Origin: Streptomyces sp. BV286
Lineage (GTDB): Bacteria > Actinomycetota > Actinomycetes > Streptomycetales > Streptomycetaceae
NCBI RefSeq assembly: GCF_019090165.1
Contig: NZ_JAHRIB010000150.1
Coordinates: forward strand, 124,001 to 188,000
DNA length: 64,000 nt
Direction of reading: 5' to 3'
Within the stretch, counting starts at the first letter, position 1. Every line of letters begins with the position of its first letter. The position numbers and the translations under genes are program-made. Below the pieces are notes generated by a model. That model was not told where the DNA came from. It saw only the letters and a program-made list of their open reading frames with translations, and did not search any database. This document shows, piece after piece, positions 16,935 through 25,500 of this stretch.

Positions 16935-17422
16935 CCACCGATGTCGGGCCGGTGCGCGCCGGTGACGCGCTGCCGCCCCTGGAGATCGAGATCACCCGCA
17001 CGCTCGTCGTCGCCGGGGCGATCGCCTCGCGCGACTACCAGGACGTGCATCACGACGCGGAGCTGGCACGGCAGAAGGGCTCGCCGGACATCTTCATGAA
17101 CATCCTGACGACCAACGGGCTGGTCGGCCGCTACATCACGGACCATTTCGGGCCCGGGGCCGTGCTGCGGGGGGTGGCGATCAGACTCGGTGCGCCCAAC
17201 TACCCGGGCGACACCATGGTGCTGACCGGCAGGGTGGAGGACGTCCGGGGTGACACGGCGACGGTACGGGTCGTTGGCGCCAACGGCATCGGCAGACATG
17301 TCACGGGGACGGTCACGGTCACGCTGCCGCGGGCGGAGACCGGCGCTGCCCCGGCTACGGACCCGGCCGCGGACCCGGCCACGGTCCAGGACGCGGTCCG
17401 GGACGCGGAGGGCCGGACATGA
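16931..17422 (+). CDS. MaoC-like enoyl-CoA hydratase subunit (ChsH1-like)
   Basis: A 163-residue single hot-dog domain protein (RDYQDVHHDAELARQKGSPD, IFMNILTTNGLVGRYITDHF) followed by an Ala/Pro/Asp-rich tail. The Asp/His pair in the first motif is in the position of the MaoC catalytic residues. ATG 16931 overlaps the dehydrogenase stop (ATGA). In mycobacteria ChsH1 combines with the N-terminal domain of ChsH2 to form the active hydratase, and both partners are present in this operon. Confidence 0.8.
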   Translation: MTTDVGPVRAGDALPPLEIEITRTLVVAGAIASRDYQDVHHDAELARQKGSPDIFMNILTTNGLVGRYITDHFGPGAVLRGVAIRLGAPNYPGDTMVLTGRVEDVRGDTATVRVVGANGIGRHVTGTVTVTLPRAETGAAPATDPAADPATVQDAVRDAEGRT

Positions 17423-18591
17423 GCGTACGGACGAGGGACAGCCTCGGCGGGCGAGCAGCCGTCGTCGGGATCGGGGCCACCGAGTTCTCCAAGGACTCGG
17501 GGCGCAGCGAGCTGCGGCTCGCGGTGGAGGCGGTGCGGGCCGCGCTGGACGACGCGGGGCTCACACCGGACGATGTGGACGGCATGGTGACGTTCACGAT
17601 GGACACGAGTCCCGAGATCACCGTCGCCCAGGCAGCAGGCATGGGTGAGCTGTCCTTCTTCTCCCGGATCCACTACGGCGGCGGGGCGGCCTGCGCGACC
17701 GTCCAGCAGGCCGCGCTCGCCGTGGCCTCGGGGGTGGCCGAGGTGGTGGTCTGCTACCGGGCGTTCAACGAACGGTCGGGGCGGAGATTCGGCTCCGGGG
17801 TCCAGAGGCGGGAGCCGTCGGCGGAGGGCGCCGCGCTCGGCTGGGCGCTGCCCTACGGACTGCTCACGCCCGCGTCCTGGGTGGCGATGGCGGCCCAGCG
17901 CTATCTGCACACGTACGGGCTGACCCCCGAGGCGTTCGGGCATGTCGCGGTCGTGGACCGGAAGTACGCGGCGACCAACCCGGCGGCGTACTTCCACGGC
18001 AGACCGATCACGCTCGCCGACCATGCCGCTTCGCGCTGGATCGTCGAGCCGTTGCGGCTGCTCGACTGCTGTCAGGAGACCGACGGCGGCCAGGCCCTGG
18101 TCGTCACCTCGGTGGAGCGGGCGCGCGACCTGCCGCATCTGCCGGCCGTGATCACCGCGGCCGCCCAGGGTGCGGGGCGGGCGCAGGAGCAGATGACCAG
18201 CTTCTACCGGGACGACCTGACGGGGCTGCCCGAGATGGGCGTGGTGGCCCGGCAGCTGTGGCGTACGTCGGGGCTGACGCCGGCCGAGATCGACGTCGGG
18301 ATCCTGTACGACCACTTCACGCCGTTCGTGCTGACACAGCTGGAGGAGTTCGGCTTCTGCAAGCCGGGTGAGGCCGCGGACTTCGTGGCGGAGGAACGGC
18401 TGCCGTTGAACACCCACGGCGGGCAGCTCGGTGAGGCGTATCTGCACGGGATGAACGGAGTGGCGGAGGGAGTGCGACAACTGCGCGGTTCGTCGGTGAA
18501 CCAGATACCGGGAGCCCGTCGCGTGCTGGTGACCGCCGGGACGGGCGTTCCGACGTCGGGGCTGATCCTGGGTTCGGACGATCGGGGCTGA
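17419..18591 (+). CDS. Thiolase-like lipid-transfer protein / retro-aldolase (Ltp2-like)
   Basis: A 390-residue protein of the non-decarboxylating thiolase family without a hydrolase-type motif. Landmarks are AAVVGIGATEFSKDSGRSEL at the N-terminus, HYGGGAACATVQQAALAVAS, AFNERSGRRFG, and the C-terminal NTHGGQLGEAYLHGMNG. Ltp2 of the mycobacterial igr operon acts with the ChsH2 DUF35 domain to cleave a hydroxyacyl-CoA by a retro-aldol reaction. This is the last gene of the five-gene coupled operon; ATG 17419 overlaps the previous stop (ATGA). Confidence 0.85.
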   Translation: MSVRTRDSLGGRAAVVGIGATEFSKDSGRSELRLAVEAVRAALDDAGLTPDDVDGMVTFTMDTSPEITVAQAAGMGELSFFSRIHYGGGAACATVQQAALAVASGVAEVVVCYRAFNERSGRRFGSGVQRREPSAEGAALGWALPYGLLTPASWVAMAAQRYLHTYGLTPEAFGHVAVVDRKYAATNPAAYFHGRPITLADHAASRWIVEPLRLLDCCQETDGGQALVVTSVERARDLPHLPAVITAAAQGAGRAQEQMTSFYRDDLTGLPEMGVVARQLWRTSGLTPAEIDVGILYDHFTPFVLTQLEEFGFCKPGEAADFVAEERLPLNTHGGQLGEAYLHGMNGVAEGVRQLRGSSVNQIPGARRVLVTAGTGVPTSGLILGSDDRG

Positions 18592-18642
18592 TTCCGGGGG
18601 CGGACGGATGAACGTGGCGCGTGTCCGGAGCCGACCGCCTGA

Positions 18643-19539
18643 GTGGGACCGTTGACTCGGCGTATGCGTTGGCTGCGTTCTCACAAGGTGATCGTCGGAT
18701 TCGGATTCGTGCTGCTCCTGACGGGGCTCGCGGCTGCACCTCCCGCGGAGGCGGGGCCATGGGCGCCGGGTGCCGTCGCACCGGCGGGTCCCCGCGCCCC
18801 GGAGCCGGGCGCGAGACCCGCGCCGCTCGTCTACAAGGGCCGTGCGTTCGACACCTGTCGGGCGCCGTCCGCGGACACCATGCGACGGTGGCGGGCATCC
18901 TCGTACCGGGCCGTGGGCGTCTACTTCGGCGGTCGCGGGCGGGCCTGCCGGGCCCAGCCCCATCTGAGTCACCGCTGGATGCGGACGGTGCAGGGCCAGG
19001 GCTGGCGGGTGCTGCCGTTGTACGTGGGCTCGCAGTCGACCTGTGTGTTCGCGAGGCACAAGAGGAACGTCCGGATCGGCGGGCATCCGTGGAAGCAGGG
19101 GACGGCGGAGGCGCGTGACGCGGTGAGGAGGGCGGCGGCGCTCGGCATCCGGCCGGGGAGCCCGCTCTTCCTGGACATGGAGGCCTATGCGCATCGGAAC
19201 AAGAAGTGTGCGCGCTCCACGCTCCTGTTCGTGCGCGGATGGGACCGGGAGGTGTCGCGCCGGGGCTATCTGCCGGGCTTCTACAGCAGCGCCGAGTCGG
19301 GCGTGCGCCACATGGAGAGCGCGCGGCGGGCCGGTGTGCGGGATCTGCCGGCGGTGATGTGGTTCGCACGGTGGGGGGTGCGGGCCCAGCTCGACAAGGA
19401 GCCCGTCCTGCGGAGGACCGCGTGGGCGCCCGCTCGGCGCATCCACCAGTACGCAGGCAACGTACGAGAGCGGCACGGCGGCCGCACGCTGCTGATCGAC
19501 CGCAATCTGATGCACGCGCCGGTCGCGCGCATCGGCTGA
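18643..19539 (+). CDS. Secreted DUF1906 (glycoside hydrolase-like, Rv2525c-type) protein
   Basis: A 298-residue protein with a basic N-terminus and signal sequence (GFGFVLLLTGLAAAPPAEAG), then a Pro-rich spacer and a TIM-barrel-like domain: GRAFDTCRAPSADTMRRWRA, AVGVYFGGRG, WRVLPLYVGSQSTC, SPLFLDMEAYAH, LPGFYSS and HQYAGN. The acidic residues of LDMEAY would be catalytic if the fold is active. The start may be GTG 18643 or ATG 18664, which begins nearer the signal peptide. It stands alone, 51 bp after the thiolase gene, and is exported. Confidence 0.75.
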   Translation: MGPLTRRMRWLRSHKVIVGFGFVLLLTGLAAAPPAEAGPWAPGAVAPAGPRAPEPGARPAPLVYKGRAFDTCRAPSADTMRRWRASSYRAVGVYFGGRGRACRAQPHLSHRWMRTVQGQGWRVLPLYVGSQSTCVFARHKRNVRIGGHPWKQGTAEARDAVRRAAALGIRPGSPLFLDMEAYAHRNKKCARSTLLFVRGWDREVSRRGYLPGFYSSAESGVRHMESARRAGVRDLPAVMWFARWGVRAQLDKEPVLRRTAWAPARRIHQYAGNVRERHGGRTLLIDRNLMHAPVARIG

Positions 19540-20044
19540 GCGGCCGAGCCGGGTTTTCGGCGGCCAGGGGTCCGGTTTCTGCCGGGCCCATGCGTCGCGG
19601 CCACCGCCCATGCGTCGCGGCCGCAACGCCTGGGCGGAGCGGGGGCACCGCGGGGCCAGGGGCGGTATCGCGGGGTCGTGAGGTGGAGCAGCGCGTACCG
19701 CACGGCGTGAGAAGCACGCGTTGTGTACCTGTCGGCGGAAGTCGGCGGATGCGGGACGCGTTCGGCAGGCTCCGCAAGCCGCGGTCGTGCGGTGTGGCGG
19801 GCGCGCAGCCGCTCCCACCCGCCCTGGCCCCCCGTCCGGAGGGTGCCTGTAGTCCTCCCGCATCAGGGCGGGGCGCGGGCTACTGCGGAAGAAGCGGTCT
19901 CTCAGGGGTGAACCCTCACGGGTCCGGAGCCTCGTATCCACCTTCAGGAGGTGGGGCCTGCCCCCCTCCTACAACCTGAGGCGGACACGGCTTCGGGACC
20001 TGCGGCCGATCCGCTGGAGTAGGGGGCGATCCTAGCGTGGAGCC
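19540..20044. other. Intergenic region upstream of the sigma factor gene
   Basis: This 505-bp region shows no credible gene. A 16-bp direct repeat (CCCATGCGTCGCGGCC) occurs at 19587-19602 and 19607-19622. The promoter of the sigma factor gene must lie towards the right end. Confidence 0.4.
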
Positions 20045-20590
20045 ATGACCACATCCGTCTGCACCAGCGCTTCGAATGCCGCGACGCGGACTCATGCGTA
20101 CCAGTCGTTCTCCTCGTACGTGAAGGCCCGCCAACCGGTGTTGCTGCGTACCGCGCGCTCGCTGACCGCGAACCCGTGCGACGCGGAGGACCTGCTGCAG
20201 ACCGCCCTCACGAAGACGTACGTCGCGTGGGAGCGGATCGAGGACCACAGGGCGCTCGACGGCTATGTGCGGCGGGCGCTGCTGAACACGCGGACGTCGC
20301 AGTGGCGGAAGCGGAAGGTCGACGAGTTCGCGTGCGACGAACTGCCGGAGCCGCAGGCCCCACCGGCCGGGGACCCGGCGGAGCACCAGGCGCTGCACGA
20401 CGCGATGTGGCGCGCGATCATGAAGTTGCCCGCGCGGCAGCGGGCCATGGTCGTACTCAGGTACTACGAGGACCTGAGCGAGGCGCAGACCGCGGACGTG
20501 CTCGGTGTGTCGATCGGAACGGTCAAGTCGGCCGTGTCGCGCGCCCTGGGAAAGCTCCGTGAGGACCCTGAGCTGGGCCCGGTGCGCTGA
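20045..20590 (+). CDS. SigE-family ECF RNA polymerase sigma factor
   Basis: A 181-residue extracytoplasmic-function sigma factor. Region 2 covers about residues 20-85 (LLRTARSLTANPCDAEDLLQ, TYVAWERIEDHRALDGYVRR), and region 4 about 115-170 (LPARQRAMVVLRYYEDLSEA, SIGTVKSAVSRALGKLRED). It belongs to the actinobacterial SigE-like subfamily. No anti-sigma factor gene is adjacent, which is usual for this subfamily. The target promoters cannot be read from the window. Confidence 0.85.
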   Translation: MTTSVCTSASNAATRTHAYQSFSSYVKARQPVLLRTARSLTANPCDAEDLLQTALTKTYVAWERIEDHRALDGYVRRALLNTRTSQWRKRKVDEFACDELPEPQAPPAGDPAEHQALHDAMWRAIMKLPARQRAMVVLRYYEDLSEAQTADVLGVSIGTVKSAVSRALGKLREDPELGPVR

Positions 20591-20666
20591 TCGGCGCGGG
20601 GGAGCACAGAGCGCTCGTCGGGGCAAACATTCCCGTCGTGACGTGATCGATCATCCTGGAGTAGTG

Positions 20667-20684
20667 ACATACCGCGCGGTATGT
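20667..20684. promoter_or_regulatory. 18-bp perfect palindrome, operator of the acyl-CoA ligase gene
   Basis: ACATACCGCGCGGTATGT lies 60 bp before the ligase start. Perfect symmetry and CGGTATG half-sites are typical of TetR-family operators. The regulator is not in the window. Confidence 0.6.
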
Positions 20685-20743
20685 GCGCAGAATCAGCCCA
20701 ACCCTTACTACCGCGTAGGCAATGTCGCCCCCGGGAGGACGCC

Positions 20744-22402
20744 GTGCTGAGCACGATGCAGGACGTACCACTGCTGATCTCGAGGATCTTGACCCATGGG
20801 TCGACGATCCACGGTTCATCCCAGGTGATCACCTGGACCGGGGAGAGCGAGCCGCACCGACGCTCGTTCGCCGAGATCGGAGCCCGGGCCGCCCAGCTGG
20901 CACACGCGCTGCGCGACGACCTCGGAGTCCGCGACGACGACCGGGTCGCGACGCTGATGTGGAACAACGCCGAGCACGTCGAGGCGTACTACGCGATCCC
21001 CGCCATGGGCGCGATCCTCCACACACTGAACCTCCGGCTGCCTCCCGAGCAGCTCGTCTGGATCGTCAACCACGCCGCCGACCGCGTGGTCGTGGCCAAC
21101 GGTTCGCTGCTCCCGCTGCTCGCGCCGCTGCTCCCGCACCTCAAGTCGATCGAGCACGTGGTCGTATCCGGCCCCGGCGACCGTTCGCTGCTGGACGGGG
21201 CGACGGTCCAGGTGCACGAGTACGACGACCTGATCGCGGGCAAGCCGGAGAGCTACGACTGGCCCGAGCTCGACGAACGCCAGGCCGCGGCCATGTGTTA
21301 CACCTCCGGCACGACCGGCGACCCCAAGGGTGTCATCTACTCGCACCGGTCCATCTACCTGCACTCGATGCAGGTCAACATGGCGCAGTCCATGGGCCTC
21401 ACCGACGGGGACACGTCCCTCGTCGTGGTCCCGCAGTTCCATGTGAACGCCTGGGGCCTGCCGCACGCGATGTTCATGACCGGCGTGAACGTGCTGATGC
21501 CGGACCGATTCCTGCAGCCCGCGCCGCTCGCCGAGATGATCGAGAGCCAGCGGCCGACGCACGCGGCCGCCGTCCCCACCATCTGGCAGGGGCTGCTCGC
21601 GGAGCTCAAGGCCAAGCCGCGTGACGTGAGTTCGCTGACCCAGGTCACCATCGGCGGCTCCGCCTGTCCGCCCGCTCTCATGACGGCGTTCGACGAGCTG
21701 GGCATGCGCGTCTGCCACGCCTGGGGCATGACGGAGACCTCACCGCTCGGTACGATCGCGCGCCCTCCGGCCCACGTGGAGGTGGGTTCGGACGAGGAGT
21801 TCGCGTACCGGCTCACCCAGGGCCGTTTCCCGGCCGGTGTCGAGGCCCGGCTGACCGGCCCGGGTGGCGAGCGGCTGCCGTGGGACGGCGAGTCCGCCGG
21901 TGAGCTGGAGGTGCGCGGCCCCTGGATCGCGGGCGCGTACTACGGCGGTCAGGGCGCCGAAGTCCTGCGCCCCGCCGACAAGTTCAGCGAGGACGGCTGG
22001 CTCAAGACCGGTGACGTCGGCACGATCAGCGCCGACGGCTTCCTGACCCTCACCGACCGTGCCAAGGACGTCATCAAGTCCGGCGGAGAGTGGATCTCCT
22101 CGGTCGACCTGGAGAACGCCCTCATGGCCCACCCCGACGTCGCCGAGGCTGCGGTCGTCGCCGTCCCGGACGACAAGTGGGGTGAACGACCTCTCGCCAC
22201 CGTGGTGTTGAAGGAGGGCGCCAGCGCCGACTTCAACGACCTGCGGTCCTTCCTCGCGGGCGAGGGCAAGATCGCCAAGTGGCAGCTCCCCGAGCGCTGG
22301 ACGATCATCGAGACCGTGCCGAAGACGAGCGTCGGCAAGTTCGACAAGAAGGTGCTGCGCAGGCAGTACGCGGCGGGCGAGCTGGACGTCACACAGATCT
22401 GA
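20744..22402 (+). CDS. Fatty acyl-CoA ligase (AMP-binding enzyme)
   Basis: A 552-residue ANL-superfamily enzyme activating a fatty acid to its CoA ester through an adenylate. Diagnostic motifs are the P-loop YTSGTTGDPKGVIYSH, WGMTETSP, WLKTGDVGTI, the hinge LTDRAKDVIKSGGEWIS and the C-terminal lysine motif PKTSVGKFDKKVLR. The size fits medium/long-chain ligases. GTG 20744 follows GGGAGGAC. The gene stands alone, under a palindromic operator and ended by a large palindrome. Confidence 0.88.
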   Translation: MLSTMQDVPLLISRILTHGSTIHGSSQVITWTGESEPHRRSFAEIGARAAQLAHALRDDLGVRDDDRVATLMWNNAEHVEAYYAIPAMGAILHTLNLRLPPEQLVWIVNHAADRVVVANGSLLPLLAPLLPHLKSIEHVVVSGPGDRSLLDGATVQVHEYDDLIAGKPESYDWPELDERQAAAMCYTSGTTGDPKGVIYSHRSIYLHSMQVNMAQSMGLTDGDTSLVVVPQFHVNAWGLPHAMFMTGVNVLMPDRFLQPAPLAEMIESQRPTHAAAVPTIWQGLLAELKAKPRDVSSLTQVTIGGSACPPALMTAFDELGMRVCHAWGMTETSPLGTIARPPAHVEVGSDEEFAYRLTQGRFPAGVEARLTGPGGERLPWDGESAGELEVRGPWIAGAYYGGQGAEVLRPADKFSEDGWLKTGDVGTISADGFLTLTDRAKDVIKSGGEWISSVDLENALMAHPDVAEAAVVAVPDDKWGERPLATVVLKEGASADFNDLRSFLAGEGKIAKWQLPERWTIIETVPKTSVGKFDKKVLRRQYAAGELDVTQI

Positions 22403-22442
22403 CGGGCTCGGAACCGGAGCCCTCCCGGGCGTTCGGGCCGAT

Positions 22443-22486
22443 ACGGGTTGGGGCGCTGTTTCACGTGAAACAGCGCCCCAACCCGT
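22443..22486. terminator. 44-bp perfect palindrome between convergent genes
   Basis: A perfect inverted repeat with 22-bp arms. As RNA it forms a strong hairpin that could end both the ligase transcript and the opposing kinase-like transcript. Its centre is a parS site. Confidence 0.7.
22457..22472. other. parS: parS chromosome-segregation site
   Basis: TGTTTCACGTGAAACA is a perfect copy of the ParB-binding palindrome as known from Streptomyces (core GTTTCACGTGAAAC). Such sites cluster around oriC and nucleate ParB complexes for segregation of sporulation chromosomes. This one forms the loop-proximal part of a terminator-like palindrome. Confidence 0.85.
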
Positions 22487-22501
22487 CTGTGCGTATGTTC
22501 A

Positions 22502-22557
<56 letters not shown>

Positions 22558-22570
22558 CGACCGAGCAGTT

Positions 22571-25500
22571 TCAGTTCGTGCCGATCCGGGCCAGCAGGTC
22601 GACGATCCGGTCCTGCACCTCGGCGCTCGTCGATCGCTCGGCGAGGAACAGCACCGTCTCCCCCGCGGCGAGCCGCGGCAGCTCGGTCTGGTCGACGGCG
22701 GCGGTGTAGACGACGAGCGGCGTGCGGTTCAGCTGTCCGTTCGCGCGCAGCCAGTCGACGATCCCGGCGCGTCGGCGACGCACCTGCATCAGGTCCATCA
22801 CCACCAGGTTCGGCCGCATCTGCCCGGCCAGCGTGACCGCGTCCGCGTCGGACGAGGCCCGCGCGACCTGCATCCCGCGCCGCTCCAGCGTCGAGGTCAG
22901 CGCGAGCGCGATCTCGGCGTGCTCCTCGATGAGGAGTACCCGCGGCGGGTGCTGCTCGCTGTCGCGCGGAGCCAACGCCTTGAGGAGTACGGCCGGGTCG
23001 GCGCCGTAAGCCGCCTCGCGTGTCGCCTGGCCGAGACCCGCCGTCACCAGGACCGGCACCTCGGCGGCGACGGCGGCCTGACGCAGCGACTGGAGCGCCG
23101 TGCGGGTGATCGGGCCGGTGAGCGGGTCCACGAAGAGCGCGGCCGGGAAGGCGGCGATCTGCGCGTCGACCTCCTCGCGCGAGTGCACGATGACGGGCCG
23201 GTAGCCGCGGTCGCTCAGTGCCTGCTGGGTCGTGATGTCCGGCGCGGGCCACACCAGCAGCCGGCGCGGGTTGTCCAGCGGCTCAGGGGGCAGCTCGTCG
23301 TCCATCGGCTGAGGGTGCGGCTGGTTCGCGACCTCCACCGCGCCGCCCGGTCCGTCGAGCGGCTCGGGGCCCTCGTCGGCGTTCTCGTCCGGGGCTCCTA
23401 TGGCGTACGACCGGCCGGTGCCCTCGGTGGTGTTGGCGAGCCGGGACTGCTGCCCGCCGGTCTGCGGGTGCTGGCGCGCCCCGGTGTCCGTCTGCTCGGC
23501 GACAGGCTCGGGGCGGGTGCCGAGCTTACGGCGCCGCCCGGAGCCGTTGGTCGAGTGCGGGGGAGGCGTGGGCGCCTGGGGCTGCGGCACGGCTCCCGCC
23601 TGCGCGGCGGGCTGGGCCTGCATCTGAGCCTGCGCCTGCGCCTGCGGTGCGGGAACGGCCGCCCTGCCCGGCCTGGGCTGCTGGGCGTCGATCATGCGGC
23701 GGCCGAACGGGACGCCCTGCCCGAGCGTACGGACGCTGATCGCCCGGCCCTGGGTCGAGTTGGGGTCGACGGGCGGCGCCGCTGCCTCGGCGGGCAGGGG
23801 CTGCGCGACACGCGGCTGCTCAGGGGCCACCGCGGGCTCCGGAGCGGCCGCCACCTCGGCCGGGCCCGTCCACGACTGGGCCGCCGCGACGGCCTCCGGC
23901 TGTACGGGCATACCGGCGCCGGAGGGATCGGCCGCGCCGGCCCACGGCTGAGCGGCAGCGGCTGCGTCCCCGGTCGGAGCCACGGCCGCAGGCGCCTGAG
24001 GCAGCTGGGCCTGGGGCTGAGCCTGCGGCTGCGCGGCCTCAGCGGTGCCCTGGGTCGGCATGGAAGGCGCCGGGACCGCGCCCTGGCCCGCGGCGCCCTC
24101 GGGTACGGAACCCGCTGCGGGGCCCGCGAGACCGGCGGGGGCCAGCTGTCCGGGGGCGGCCTGCGGAGGAAGCGCCTGACCGGCGGCGGACTCCTGCTGA
24201 GGGAGCGCCTGGCCGGGGAGGCCCTGCTGGGGCAGGCCCTGCGGAGGAACGGCCTGCCCTGCGGCGGGAACGGCCGCGGGAGCGGTGTGACCCGGGGCTC
24301 CCTGAGCGGGCAGGGGCGCGGTCTGCCCGGGGTAGGGCTGAGCGGGCGGGCCCTCCGTGGGTACGGGCTGCGCGGGGGGCAGCTGCCCCGGCATGGGCTG
24401 CTGCGCGGGATCGTTCTGAACGGGGCCCGGCTGTCCGGGCATTCCCGGCCCGGGAACCAGCTGGCCGGGAGCACCCTGAACGGGGAGTTGCTGCCCGGGA
24501 ACGGGCACGGCCTGGCCGGGCGCACCGGCGGTACCGGGCGCACCCGGCACGGGCGGGGAGGGCTGAGCAGCCTGCGCCGGAACCGGCTGACCCGGAACCA
24601 CCGGTACTCCACCGGCCGCGACATCGCCTTCACCCGCGCCCTGCCGGGCCCGCCGCCGCCCGCTGGGGGCCTGCACCGGATGCGGCTGGGGCGGCGTGTG
24701 ATCGTCGGCAGGATCGTGCAGGGCCACGTCGTGGCGTCCGTCGGCCGACTGAGCGGGAGCCTGACCGTGGGCCTGGGCCTGGGCCTGGGCGTACTGGGCC
24801 GCCTGGGCCGCGTACTCGGGAGAGCGGTCCGCCTCGGCCGGCGGCAGCGCGAACACCGCACGCGGCCCCGACTCCTGGGCCGCGGCACGCTCCGCCGCGG
24901 CGGCCAGCGCACGCCGACGCCGCCCGGTGGGCTGGGCGCCACCGGTGTCTCCACCCCCACCCGCACTCGCGTCCGGAGCGGGAGAGGGGGCCGCGGGCAG
25001 CGCGGCAGGCAGGGCCTGCCGGTCGCCGTCCCGGCGCGCACGCCGTCCGCCGGCGGGCGCGGGCACGCCCTGCGGAGGCACGGTCGCCCCGAGCCCCGTC
25101 GCCGCGGTACCGGCAGCGTGCTCGGCGGCGGTCACGACCGCACCCTCGGAGACGCCACCGCCCTCGGAGACGCCATTGCCCTCGGCGGGGCTCGGCCGCC
25201 CACGCCGCCGACCCGATCCGCCGTTCTCCTCGGCACCACCCTCGTCCGCGGCCACAGCGGAGACCTGAGCCGGAAGCGCCGGCTGTTCCCCGTCACCTCC
25301 GGCGCGCCTGCGCCGACCGGTGGGCACAGCCGTCTCCGTCGGGGGCCCGACCTCGCTCTCCAGGAACGCGTCGACGGAGGCGCGCCTGGCCCGCCGCCGT
25401 CCGCCGCCCTGCGATGAAGCCTGCTCGGGCAGGGCGAGTGCGGAACCGGCCTCACCGGATCCCGCTCCCAACGCCAAAGCGCCGTTCGGCGCCCCGCCCG

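Noticed and set aside
17200..19941. Very long open frame (about 910 codons) on the minus strand across the thiolase and DUF1906 genes
   Set aside because: It is antisense to genes with clear motifs, has Arg/Pro/His-rich random composition, and arises from GC-biased third positions.
22919..25417. Long plus-strand open frame opposite the PAS/pseudokinase gene
   Set aside because: It mirrors the Pro/Gln-rich linker on the other strand; the encoded Gly/Arg/Leu mixture matches no family.
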